Assembly: GCA_050945995.1 (NCBI GenBank)
Contig: JBMNUA010000136.1
Span: 1 to 6,711 of the forward strand
DNA length: 6,711 nt
Direction: 5' to 3'
DNA from: RUG11247 sp050945995
GTDB taxonomy: Bacteria; Bacillota; Clostridia; Christensenellales; Aristaeellaceae
Both the position numbers and the translations under genes were made by a program. Positions 1-5,533 of the stretch are shown here, piece by piece. The stretch's first letter is position 1. Every line of letters begins with the position of its first letter. Under the pieces are notes generated by a model. That model worked only from the letters and a program-made list of their open reading frames with translations. It was not told the origin of the DNA and made no database searches.

Positions 1-28
1 CATAAGATGATATCGATGGGGTGATTGT

Positions 29-835
29 TTGTCGATGATCGAGGCGTTTATCCTGGGCATGGTGCAGGGGCTGACGGAGTTTTTGCCCGTCAGCTCGTCG
101 GGGCATCTGCTCATTTTGCAGCGGGCATTTGGCCTGCATGCAGAGGGCGGCGGCATGCTGCTGCTCAACATACTGCTCCACGTCGGCACGCTCGTCGCGG
201 TGCTCGTGGTGTACCGCGCGCGTATCCTGCACATGCTCCGGCATCCCGTGCAGTCGGAGCTCAAATGGCTCGTCGTTGCGACGATCCCCGCGGTGATCGC
301 CGCGCTCACGATCAACTTTGACGAAGCGTTTGAGGGCAAGTTCATCGTCTGGTCGTTCTATCTGACCTCGCTTGTGCTGGTCGTCTCCGGCTTCATCGCC
401 GAGCAGCGGCGCAGGCAAAAAAAGCAGCACAAAGAGGTGCGCTGGCAGGACGCGGCGGCGATGGGCGTGATGCAGGCGGTGGCGATACTGCCCGGGCTCT
501 CGCGCTCCGGCAGCACCATCGCGGGCGGACTTGCAAGCGGGCTCACCCGCAAGCGCGCCGCGGATTTCTCGTTTCTCATGTCCATCCCGGCGATCCTCGG
601 CTCGGTTGTGTTTGAGCTCAAGGGCATCCTGGAGATGGGCGCGGCGGGCAGCGCGGCGTCCCCCGGCGCGATCATCGTGGGCATCCTCTCGGCGATGGTA
701 TTCGGCTTTCTGGCGATCAAGCTCATGCTGTGGATCGTGCGGCGCATCAGCCTGAACTGGTTCGCGCTGTACACCTTCCTGTTGGGGACCTATCTATTGA
801 TCGACAAATACATCCTCCACGGCTTTATGGCGTGA
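29..835 (+). CDS. uppP: Undecaprenyl-diphosphatase (UppP/BacA family)
   Basis: An integral membrane enzyme that dephosphorylates undecaprenyl pyrophosphate to undecaprenyl phosphate, recycling the lipid carrier for peptidoglycan and other wall polymers; overproduction gives bacitracin resistance in known members. The 268-residue length is typical. The family signature QGLTEFLPVSSSGHL is at residues 13-27, with Q13 and E17 forming the (E/Q)xxxE motif and with S23 and H26 conserved. The second signature PGLSRSG is at 155-161 and contains the catalytic-type R159. Hydrophobic segments lie roughly at 43-62, 80-95, 107-124, 180-198, 211-238 and 244-265. I chose the TTG at 29 because GGGGTGAT at 18-25 puts an SD core about 7 nt upstream; the in-frame ATG at 35 is the alternative and would shorten the protein by two residues. 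The gene ends in front of a strong hairpin and faces the next gene. The family call is secure; only the start is open. Confidence 0.97.
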   Translation: MSMIEAFILGMVQGLTEFLPVSSSGHLLILQRAFGLHAEGGGMLLLNILLHVGTLVAVLVVYRARILHMLRHPVQSELKWLVVATIPAVIAALTINFDEAFEGKFIVWSFYLTSLVLVVSGFIAEQRRRQKKQHKEVRWQDAAAMGVMQAVAILPGLSRSGSTIAGGLASGLTRKRAADFSFLMSIPAILGSVVFELKGILEMGAAGSAASPGAIIVGILSAMVFGFLAIKLMLWIVRRISLNWFALYTFLLGTYLLIDKYILHGFMA

Positions 836-859
836 CGGCGCGCTTTCGCGCCAAAAATG

Positions 860-899
860 AAAGGGACCGGCGCGGTATCCTTCCGCACCGGTCCCTTTT
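860..899. terminator. Bidirectional intrinsic terminator between uppP and the HPr-like gene
   Basis: An 11-bp perfect stem (860-870 with 888-898) continues after one C/A mismatch into four more pairs (872-875 with 883-886), closing a 7-nt loop. On the + strand it runs into TTTT (896-899). On the - strand it is followed by TTTCATTTTT (861 down to 852). Both convergent genes end within about 25 bases of it, so it most likely terminates both transcripts. Confidence 0.9.
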
Positions 900-907
900 G
901 CCTCGTG

Positions 908-1138
908 TCAGCCGATGATGAACGGCTTGATCTCATCCATGAGATCGTCGCAATCGTCGGCGTACACCTCCAACGTGATGGGCTTTGACAAATCCAAGCT
1001 GAATATCCCCAGTATGGATTTTCCGTCCACCACATGGCGTCCCACGCGAAGATCGATATCGTAGGGGTAACGGTTCGCAATGTTGACGAAACTCTTCACG
1101 TTTTCCGCCAGGCTGAGCTTGATGTTTACGGCCTTCAT
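908..1138 (-). CDS. HPr-fold (PtsH-like) protein without the active-site histidine
   Basis: A 76-residue protein related to HPr, the phosphocarrier of the sugar phosphotransferase system, and to Crh. The best match is the KSILGIFSLDL segment at residues 40-50, which lines up with KSIMGVMSLGI of Bacillus HPr and keeps the serine (S41) corresponding to regulatory Ser-46. The His-15 region should fall around residues 10-16 (LAENVKS) and has no histidine; the only histidine is H35. It therefore cannot carry the usual PEP-derived phosphate, and a regulatory or structural role is more plausible. The C-terminal part is acidic (ADDCDD at 60-65). I chose the ATG at 1138 because GGAGTG lies about 7 nt upstream and HPr proteins begin like this (MKAVNIKL); an in-frame GTG at 1162 would add eight residues. 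A good promoter lies upstream. Similar short HPr-family proteins lacking the histidine are, as I recall, common in clostridia. Confidence 0.82.
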   Translation of the reverse strand: MKAVNIKLSLAENVKSFVNIANRYPYDIDLRVGRHVVDGKSILGIFSLDLSKPITLEVYADDCDDLMDEIKPFIIG

Positions 1139-1183
1139 GCAATTCACTCCACATCTTGCCACAGGTTCGCGGCTGCTGATTTT

Positions 1184-1212
1184 ATTCTATAATTACTATA
1201 TGAAAGTTTCAA
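1184..1212 (-). promoter_or_regulatory. Promoter of the HPr-like gene
   Basis: Read on the - strand: -35 TTGAAA (1212-1207), a 17-bp spacer, and -10 TAGAAT (1189-1184), each one mismatch from the vegetative sigma consensus. TATAGA, shifted by two bases, is an alternative -10. It lies about 45 bp upstream of the ATG at 1138, and no other gene intervenes. Confidence 0.75.
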
Positions 1213-1312
1213 CCCCCGCATCATCATTTACCTACATTTAAAGGCGTTTTTCGCCCCAAAATCCGATTAAATCGTTTGAAAAACCGAGGTTCTCAAAAAC
1301 ATAACATCGCGA
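1213..1312. other. Intergenic region between divergent promoters, with an imperfect inverted repeat
   Basis: This A/T-rich stretch separates the leftward HPr-like promoter from the rightward methyltransferase promoter. I see no gene here. Positions 1275-1297 form an imperfect inverted repeat: TTTGA and TCAAA flank AACC and GGTT around a GA centre, with a one-base offset between the arms. The central loop is too small for a stable RNA hairpin, so a DNA-level operator is the better reading if it is functional. A short GGCG/CGCC hairpin around a T5 loop occurs near 1242-1254 and is too weak to call a terminator. Confidence 0.4.
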
Positions 1313-1342
1313 TTGACCGACGGATTGGGTTTGTGCTATACT
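1313..1342 (+). promoter_or_regulatory. Promoter of the leader ORF / methyltransferase transcript
   Basis: -35 TTGACC (1313-1318), an 18-bp spacer and -10 TATACT (1337-1342), each one mismatch from the vegetative consensus. Transcription would start near 1349, giving a 5' leader of about 120 nt before the methyltransferase. A hairpin with G-U pairs can form at the very start of that RNA (1351-1357 with 1365-1371), but it has no U-tract after it. Confidence 0.8.
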
Positions 1343-1388
1343 TCACCCGCCGGGGGTTCCGGTGATTCCCGAAAAGGAGGACAAGGGC

Positions 1389-1439
1389 ATGGCAGATGAT
1401 TTTCGCACCTTTCATTCTCGGAGGGCAGAGGCGAAATAA
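1389..1439 (+). CDS. Predicted 16-residue leader peptide upstream of the methyltransferase
   Basis: A short ORF with ATG at 1389 and TAA at 1437-1439, preceded by a near-perfect SD (AAGGAGG, 1374-1380) at 8-nt spacing. The predicted peptide is MADDFRTFHSRRAEAK. I recognise no homologue and no known ribosome-arrest motif. Its significance is positional: it lies between a strong promoter and the methyltransferase, its last codons overlap one arm of a hairpin (1419-1425), and its stop codon directly precedes the CCCTCCG arm (1440-1446) that can pair either backward into this ORF or forward onto the methyltransferase SD. This is the layout of translational attenuation or coupling leaders. Translation is inferred from the SD alone; the ORF is too short for coding statistics. 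Confidence 0.55.
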   Translation: MADDFRTFHSRRAEAK

Positions 1440-1458
1440 CCCTCCGCAATTTAGGAGG
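1419..1458 (+). promoter_or_regulatory. Mutually exclusive RNA hairpins controlling the methyltransferase SD
   Basis: CGGAGGG (1419-1425) pairs perfectly with CCCTCCG (1440-1446) across a 14-nt loop. The same CCTCC (1441-1445) also pairs perfectly with GGAGG (1454-1458), the core of the methyltransferase SD, across an 8-nt loop. The two structures cannot coexist. In the first the SD is free; in the second it is hidden. A ribosome in the final codons of the leader ORF would melt the first hairpin and, depending on where it pauses, either cover CCTCC or let it reach the SD. Both pairings are read directly from the sequence; a regulatory role is inference. Confidence 0.5.
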
Positions 1459-1466
1459 AAACAACC

Positions 1467-2261
1467 TTGGATTTTGAAACCATCGCACGGCATTGGTATG
1501 CCCATTGGTACGAACACAACGAGACGCAGACCCATGATGTACAATTCCTGCTCGATGTGCTGCGCGAACAGGGCGCAAAGGCGCAATCACGCATACTCGA
1601 AATCGCATGCGGCGGCGGGCGGATCGCAATCCCCCTTGCGCGCGCGGGCTTTGATGTGACGGGCTTCGACCGCGACACAGAGATGCTGCGCCACTTCCGC
1701 CGCAAAGCGCGCGGCATCCCCAACCTGCGCTGCCATCGGCTCGACGCGGAGACGGATGATTGGGGGCAGGATTTCGATGTGGCGGTGCTGGCGGGCAACT
1801 TTTTGATCAACATCGAATCCGATTTGGTTTATCAGGATGCGCAGAAGCTATTATTCCATAAGGCTGCCGGCGCGCTCAAACCCGGCGGACATCTCTATCT
1901 CGATTTTGACCTGCACGACGATCCGGCTTCCGTCTTTCATTCGTCGAGCGGCGGGGAGGAAGCGCATACAGACGACCTCGGAACCGTCGGGCAAATGCGC
2001 GGATACGGGAGCGTGTACGACCCGGTGACGCAGATTTGCGCAGGCGCGGGGCATATTGAGCTGACAACAAAGAACGGCGAGCGAACCGTTCTGCCCGACG
2101 TCTGGTACAAGCACATCCCCACGCAGGCACAGGTTTGCGCATGGCTGGACGACGCGGGCTTTGCCATCGAACGCACCTATCGAAATTTCACGAGCGACCC
2201 CTTGCCCAGACCGATCACGCCGGGCACGCACCGCGCAACGATCTGGGCGCGTAAAAACTGA
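1467..2261 (+). CDS. Class I SAM-dependent methyltransferase
   Basis: A 264-residue soluble methyltransferase of unknown substrate. The S-adenosylmethionine-binding motif I is LEIACGGGR at residues 44-52. Acidic residues at the end of strand 2 (D68, D70 in GFDRDTEML) would contact the ribose. RLDAETDDW (91-99) and DVAVLAGNFLINI (104-116) follow as later motifs, with the usual LKPGGHLYLDF at 137-147. The C-terminal half (about 150-264) is predicted beta-rich and ends in RATIWARKN. The start is TTG at 1467, supported by AGGAGGA (1453-1459) 7 nt upstream; the next in-frame Met is residue 73, inside the domain, so TTG is required. It lacks the N-x-P-F/Y type motif expected of Erm-like rRNA or nucleic-acid N6-adenine methyltransferases, so a small-molecule or protein substrate is at least as likely. 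A leader ORF and alternative hairpins precede it, and no terminator separates it from the next gene. Confidence 0.88.
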   Translation: MDFETIARHWYAHWYEHNETQTHDVQFLLDVLREQGAKAQSRILEIACGGGRIAIPLARAGFDVTGFDRDTEMLRHFRRKARGIPNLRCHRLDAETDDWGQDFDVAVLAGNFLINIESDLVYQDAQKLLFHKAAGALKPGGHLYLDFDLHDDPASVFHSSSGGEEAHTDDLGTVGQMRGYGSVYDPVTQICAGAGHIELTTKNGERTVLPDVWYKHIPTQAQVCAWLDDAGFAIERTYRNFTSDPLPRPITPGTHRATIWARKN

Positions 2262-2328
2262 CCGAAACACGCGCCGCGCTTCAACGCCCGTGCGGCGCAA
2301 TCGATACGACCATCGCGCGAGGTATGGC

Positions 2329-2961
2329 ATGAAAATGATCCGGGCTGAGATAAGCGGCACAGACCTATTTAGCGAAAAAGAGTTAGCCCACGGCGCGTGC
2401 TGCTTTTATACGGAAGATCGGAAGTGCAAATATATCTTCGCGATTTCCGGGCGCGGGGCGACGCTTTATGCAAACACCGATCAATATATCGATCAGGCGA
2501 TCGAAGAATTTTTGTTTTACTCCGGCTTCATCACATCGATACGCGATGCGAAGGGCAATGTGATCGCGGAACGAACGCCGAGCGAACCCTTCCTGTGCGA
2601 CATCAAAGCCATACAGCCGAGCCAGTTCTATGTCAACATCGAAAAGCTCAACCGCTGCAAGACATGGATCAAAAGCCAAAAAGATATCATCATACCCATC
2701 ATACGCAAACATGATAGGATCATCTCACTCGACGGGCATACAAGATTGAGAGCCGCGCTTGATCTGGGCTATGCATCAGCATACGTTTATCTCAGCCCGT
2801 TTGACAAAACCATATTCCATTTCGTCGATGAAGCGATTCGGCGCGGGATTTACGGCGTCCGGGATATGGAACTGGTGAGCGGCGATGAATACAAGCTGAA
2901 ATGGGACAAATTCTGCGACGATTTATTTGCCGACCTGCCGTCACAGGGCGAACACGCCTGA
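2329..2961 (+). CDS. ParB/sulfiredoxin-like domain protein of unknown function
   Basis: A 210-residue protein. Residues 91-155 resemble the ParB N-terminal/sulfiredoxin fold: DIKAIQPSQFYVN (91-103) as the leading strand, DIIIPIIRKHDRIISLDGHTRLRAALDLGYASAYVYL (119-155) as the core, with the DGHTRLRAA segment at 135-143 matching the family's DGHxRxxAA nucleotide- or phosphate-binding motif. No helix-turn-helix DNA-binding domain follows, unlike chromosomal ParB, so a partitioning role is unlikely. The N-terminal 90 residues look like a separate domain of unknown kind, and the last 50 are acidic and aromatic. I chose the ATG at 2329, preceded by GAGGT (2319-2323); the open frame continues upstream to 2161 but that part overlaps the methyltransferase in another frame. 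The gap after the methyltransferase is 67 bp with no promoter or terminator, suggesting co-transcription. Parts of the gene, such as 2641-2720, look more A/T-rich and use more ATA and AGG codons than the neighbours. Confidence 0.72.
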   Translation: MKMIRAEISGTDLFSEKELAHGACCFYTEDRKCKYIFAISGRGATLYANTDQYIDQAIEEFLFYSGFITSIRDAKGNVIAERTPSEPFLCDIKAIQPSQFYVNIEKLNRCKTWIKSQKDIIIPIIRKHDRIISLDGHTRLRAALDLGYASAYVYLSPFDKTIFHFVDEAIRRGIYGVRDMELVSGDEYKLKWDKFCDDLFADLPSQGEHA

Positions 2962-2984
2962 TTTTGCGCCATCCGCCCGCATCA

Positions 2985-3043
2985 ACCGCGCGCCATGATT
3001 GACCGCGCGCCGAGAACCTTATATAATACAAGCATGATCATGC
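2985..3043 (+). promoter_or_regulatory. Promoter of the alcohol dehydrogenase, with direct repeat and palindrome
   Basis: -35 TTGACC (2999-3004), a 17-bp spacer, and a perfect -10 TATAAT (3022-3027). Two features look like operator elements. The decamer ACCGCGCGCC occurs twice (2985-2994 and 3002-3011), 17 bp start to start, with the second copy overlapping the -35. A perfect 12-bp palindrome, GCATGATCATGC (3032-3043), sits on the predicted start point (about 3034). A repressor bound there would block initiation. The promoter is strong by inspection; the operator role is inferred. Confidence 0.8.
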
Positions 3044-3077
3044 GATCAACGCAAACGGAGGGAAGGGAGATTGCGAT

Positions 3078-4256
3078 ATGTTGAATTTTGATTTTTATTC
3101 CCCGGCACGCATCATCTTTGGCAAAGACACCGAGCAGCAGATTGGAGAGTTGTTAAAGCCGCACGCACGCAAGGTGCTGCTTCACTACGGCGGCGGCAGC
3201 ATCAAGCAGAGCGGTCTGTACGACGTCGTCGTCCATTCGCTCAACGAAAGCGGCGTTTCCTATGTCGAATTGGGCGGCGTCGTGCCAAACCCTCGGCTGT
3301 CATTGGTGCACGAGGGCATTGCGCTGTGCAAGCGCGAGGGCGTCGATCTGATCCTCGCGGTCGGCGGCGGCAGCGCCATCGACTCCGCGAAGGCAATCGC
3401 CATGGGCGTGTACTACGAGGGCGATGTGTGGGAGGTATACGAGGAGGGCAAGGAGATTAAAAAGGCGCTGCCCGTCGCAACCATCCTCACCATACCCGCC
3501 GCCGGCAGCGAGGCGAGCGGCGACACCGTGATCACCAACGAGGAAAAAGAGCTGAAATACGGCTACGGCAGCCCGCATCTGCGCCCGCTTTTGAGCATCA
3601 TGAACCCGGAGCGTTTCTTCACATTGCCGAAAAATCAAATCGCCAACGGCATTGCGGACATGATGAGCCATGTGTTCGAGCGCTACTTCACCAACACCAC
3701 CCACACCGATTTGACCGACGGCTTATGCGAAACGGTGCTGCGCACCATCATGAAAAACGCGCCGGCGCTGATGGACGATCCCCAAAACTACGAGGCCTGG
3801 TGCGAGGTCGGCTTCGGCGGCACAGTGGCGCACAACGGGCTGGTCGGCATGGGGCGCGAGCAGGACTGGGCGTGCCACGGCATGGAGCACGAATTGAGCG
3901 CGATATACGATGTGGCGCACGGCGCGGGGCTCGCGGTGCTGACCCCAGCGTGGATGCAGTATGTCTACAAGGACAACATCAACATGTTCGTGCAGTTTGC
4001 GGTGAACGTGATGGGCGTGAGCGGCAGCTTCCGCGATCCGGATGCGATCGTGCAGGAGGGCATCGCCCGGCTGCGCGCCTTCTTTGGCAAGATGGCGCTT
4101 CCCGCCACGCTCGGCGAGCTGGGCATCGGCAGCGATAAGCTCGAACTGATGGCGAAGAAGGCGACCGGCGAGGCGTTCGGCGCGGAATCGCCCATCGGCG
4201 GGCTCAAGAAACTTCGCTGGCAGGACGTGCTCGCAATCTATCAACTGGCACAATAA
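3078..4256 (+). CDS. Iron-containing alcohol dehydrogenase (butanol dehydrogenase / YqhD type)
   Basis: A 392-residue group III metal-dependent dehydrogenase that reduces aldehydes to alcohols, or the reverse, with NAD(P)H in the cytoplasm. The N-terminal nucleotide-binding domain carries YGGGSIKQSGLYD (37-49) and GGGSAID (96-102), and IPAAGSEAS (139-147) follows. The metal site is complete: D194 and H198 in GIADMMSHVFE, H267 in ACHGMEHEL and H281 in VAHGAGLAV. The residue numbers coincide with those I recall for the D-H-H-H ligands of E. coli YqhD. GGGS near residue 38-41 suits NADPH, as in YqhD and the clostridial butanol dehydrogenases, but the cofactor is not proven by sequence. The ATG at 3078 has a purine-rich SD (GGAGGGAAGGGAGA, within 3057-3070) at about 8 nt. 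The gene has its own promoter and a terminator directly after it, so it is probably a single-gene transcript. The physiological aldehyde cannot be read from context. Confidence 0.95.
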   Translation: MLNFDFYSPARIIFGKDTEQQIGELLKPHARKVLLHYGGGSIKQSGLYDVVVHSLNESGVSYVELGGVVPNPRLSLVHEGIALCKREGVDLILAVGGGSAIDSAKAIAMGVYYEGDVWEVYEEGKEIKKALPVATILTIPAAGSEASGDTVITNEEKELKYGYGSPHLRPLLSIMNPERFFTLPKNQIANGIADMMSHVFERYFTNTTHTDLTDGLCETVLRTIMKNAPALMDDPQNYEAWCEVGFGGTVAHNGLVGMGREQDWACHGMEHELSAIYDVAHGAGLAVLTPAWMQYVYKDNINMFVQFAVNVMGVSGSFRDPDAIVQEGIARLRAFFGKMALPATLGELGIGSDKLELMAKKATGEAFGAESPIGGLKKLRWQDVLAIYQLAQ

Positions 4257-4262
4257 CACTTC

Positions 4263-4290
4263 GGGCAGGGTGCACATCCTGCCCTTTTCG
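4263..4290 (+). terminator. Intrinsic terminator after the alcohol dehydrogenase
   Basis: A 7-bp GC-rich stem, GGGCAGG (4263-4269) with CCTGCCC (4278-4284), extended by a G-U pair, is followed at once by TTTTCG. It begins seven bases after the stop codon and isolates the dehydrogenase from the next operon. Confidence 0.88.
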
Positions 4291-4305
4291 TAGCCATACC
4301 CCCGC

Positions 4306-4344
4306 TTGTAGGACGCGCGCGATTGTGATATACTTGCGATATCA
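4306..4344 (+). promoter_or_regulatory. Promoter of the aldo/keto-reductase operon, overlapped by an inverted repeat
   Basis: -35 TTGTAG (4306-4311), a 17-bp spacer, and -10 TATACT (4329-4334). The inverted repeat TGATAT (4326-4331), 7-nt centre, ATATCA (4339-4344) overlaps the -10 and the predicted start point, a typical repressor site position. A weaker nested repeat, TATCA (4340-4344) with TGATA (4355-4359), reaches the ribosome binding site. The -35 is only moderate. Confidence 0.65.
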
Positions 4345-4370
4345 ATACCATCGATGATAGGAGTGCGAAT

Positions 4371-5510
4371 ATGCAATACCGTGAATTTGGTAATACAGGA
4401 CGCAAGGTCGGCGTGATCGGGCTCGGCTGCGAGCATCTGGACAACAAACCCTATGCGCAGGTGAAGGAGACCATCGACGCCGCCCTCGAAAGCGGGATCA
4501 ATCTGCTTGACGTGTTCATGCCGGGCAAGGAAGTGCGCGAGAACATCGCCAAGGCATTGGGCACGCGCAGAAAAGATGTGATGATCCAAGGGCACATCGG
4601 CTCGACCGACCTCAAGCAGCAGTACGACATCTCGCGCGATCTGCCCACGGTGAAGCGCTATTTTGAGGATATGCTGCGCATCTTCGGGCGCATCGAGTTC
4701 GGGATGATGTTTTTTATCGACTCAGAGGACGACTACAAGGGCGTGTTCGAGACGGGGTTTGCGGACTATGTGCAAAAGCTCAAGCGCGACGGCGATATCG
4801 GGCACATCGGCTTTAGCTCCCACAACCCGCACACGGCGATCCGCGCAATCAACACGGGGCTTCCGGAGATGATGCTGTTTAGCATCAACCCGGCGTTCGA
4901 CATGCTGCCCGCGGGCGAGTATGTGTTCGACCATTCCGAAAAGGGCTTTGGCAGCGAGCTGTTCCGGGGGATCGACCCCAAGCGCGCCGAGCTATACAAG
5001 CTGTGCGAGCAAAAGCAGGTCGGCATCAGCGTGATGAAGACCTTGGGCGCGGGCAAACTCATCTCCCCCGAGCACACGCCGTTTGAGAAGCCTCTGACGG
5101 TGGCGCAGTGCATCCATTACGCGCTCTCGCGCCCGGCGGTCGCCAGCGTGATGCTGGGCTGCCAGACGCGGGCAGAGGTGCTCGACGCGGTTTCCTACTT
5201 CAACCTGAGCGACGCGGAGCGCGACTACGCCGAGGCGCTGGGTTCGCTGCGCAACGATTTCCGCGGCAACTGCGTGTATTGTAACCATTGCCTGCCCTGC
5301 CCGGCGGAGATCGACATCGCCGCGGTCAACAAATACTTAGACATCGCGCGGCTCGACAAGGCGAACGTGCCGCCGATGGTGCGCGCGCATTATCAGGGCA
5401 TGAACGCAAACGGCAAGGACTGCATCGAATGCGGAAGTTGTGAGGAGCGCTGCCCCTTCGGCGTGCCCGTGATCGAAAACATGTCCGAGGCGGCACAACT
5501 ATTGGGATAA
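4371..5510 (+). CDS. Aldo/keto-reductase-fold protein with two C-terminal [4Fe-4S] motifs
   Basis: A 379-residue protein with an aldo/keto reductase barrel (about 1-290) followed by a ferredoxin-like tail. The start MQYREFGNTGRKVGVIGLGC and GHIGFSSHN (144-152) are typical of the family. The tail carries CxxCxxCxxCP at C301, C304, C307, C310 and CxxCxxCxxxCP at C351, C354, C357, C361, enough for two [4Fe-4S] clusters, so electrons may come from or go to ferredoxin-type partners. The canonical Asp-Tyr-Lys-His tetrad appears degraded: D47 is present, but the Tyr position reads MPG (50-52), the Lys position reads QGH (73-75) and the His position falls in FFIDS (114-118). Other chemistry or an electron-transfer role is therefore possible. 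The ATG at 4371 has AGGAGTG (4359-4365) 5 nt upstream. It is the first gene of a probable operon with the DUF1349 gene 23 bp downstream. Confidence 0.9.
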   Translation: MQYREFGNTGRKVGVIGLGCEHLDNKPYAQVKETIDAALESGINLLDVFMPGKEVRENIAKALGTRRKDVMIQGHIGSTDLKQQYDISRDLPTVKRYFEDMLRIFGRIEFGMMFFIDSEDDYKGVFETGFADYVQKLKRDGDIGHIGFSSHNPHTAIRAINTGLPEMMLFSINPAFDMLPAGEYVFDHSEKGFGSELFRGIDPKRAELYKLCEQKQVGISVMKTLGAGKLISPEHTPFEKPLTVAQCIHYALSRPAVASVMLGCQTRAEVLDAVSYFNLSDAERDYAEALGSLRNDFRGNCVYCNHCLPCPAEIDIAAVNKYLDIARLDKANVPPMVRAHYQGMNANGKDCIECGSCEERCPFGVPVIENMSEAAQLLG

Positions 5511-5533
5511 ACGGCAAAGAGAGGGATCGAAGG

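Noticed and set aside
1351..1371. Hairpin at the start of the methyltransferase leader as an attenuator-type terminator
   Set aside because: The stem contains two G-U pairs and is followed by GAAAAGGAGG, not a U-tract.
1467..2261. Methyltransferase as an Erm-type 23S rRNA methyltransferase, suggested by the leader arrangement
   Set aside because: The catalytic N-x-P-F/Y type motif is not present (the region reads AGNFLINI), and the C-terminal half is unlike the Erm RNA-binding domain.
2161..2328. Extending the ParB-like gene upstream by 56 codons
   Set aside because: The extension overlaps the methyltransferase coding end in another frame, is Arg/Thr-rich and low in complexity, and an SD (GAGGT) precedes the ATG at 2329.
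2329..2961. ParB-like gene as part of a plasmid or chromosome partition locus
   Set aside because: No ParA neighbour, no parS-like repeat cluster and no HTH domain in the protein.
3723..4595. A 290-codon open frame on the - strand across the end of the alcohol dehydrogenase and the start of the aldo/keto reductase
   Set aside because: It lies antisense to two well-identified genes and across their terminator and promoter, shows no family motif, and has the His/Ala/Arg-rich composition of a GC-rich shadow frame.
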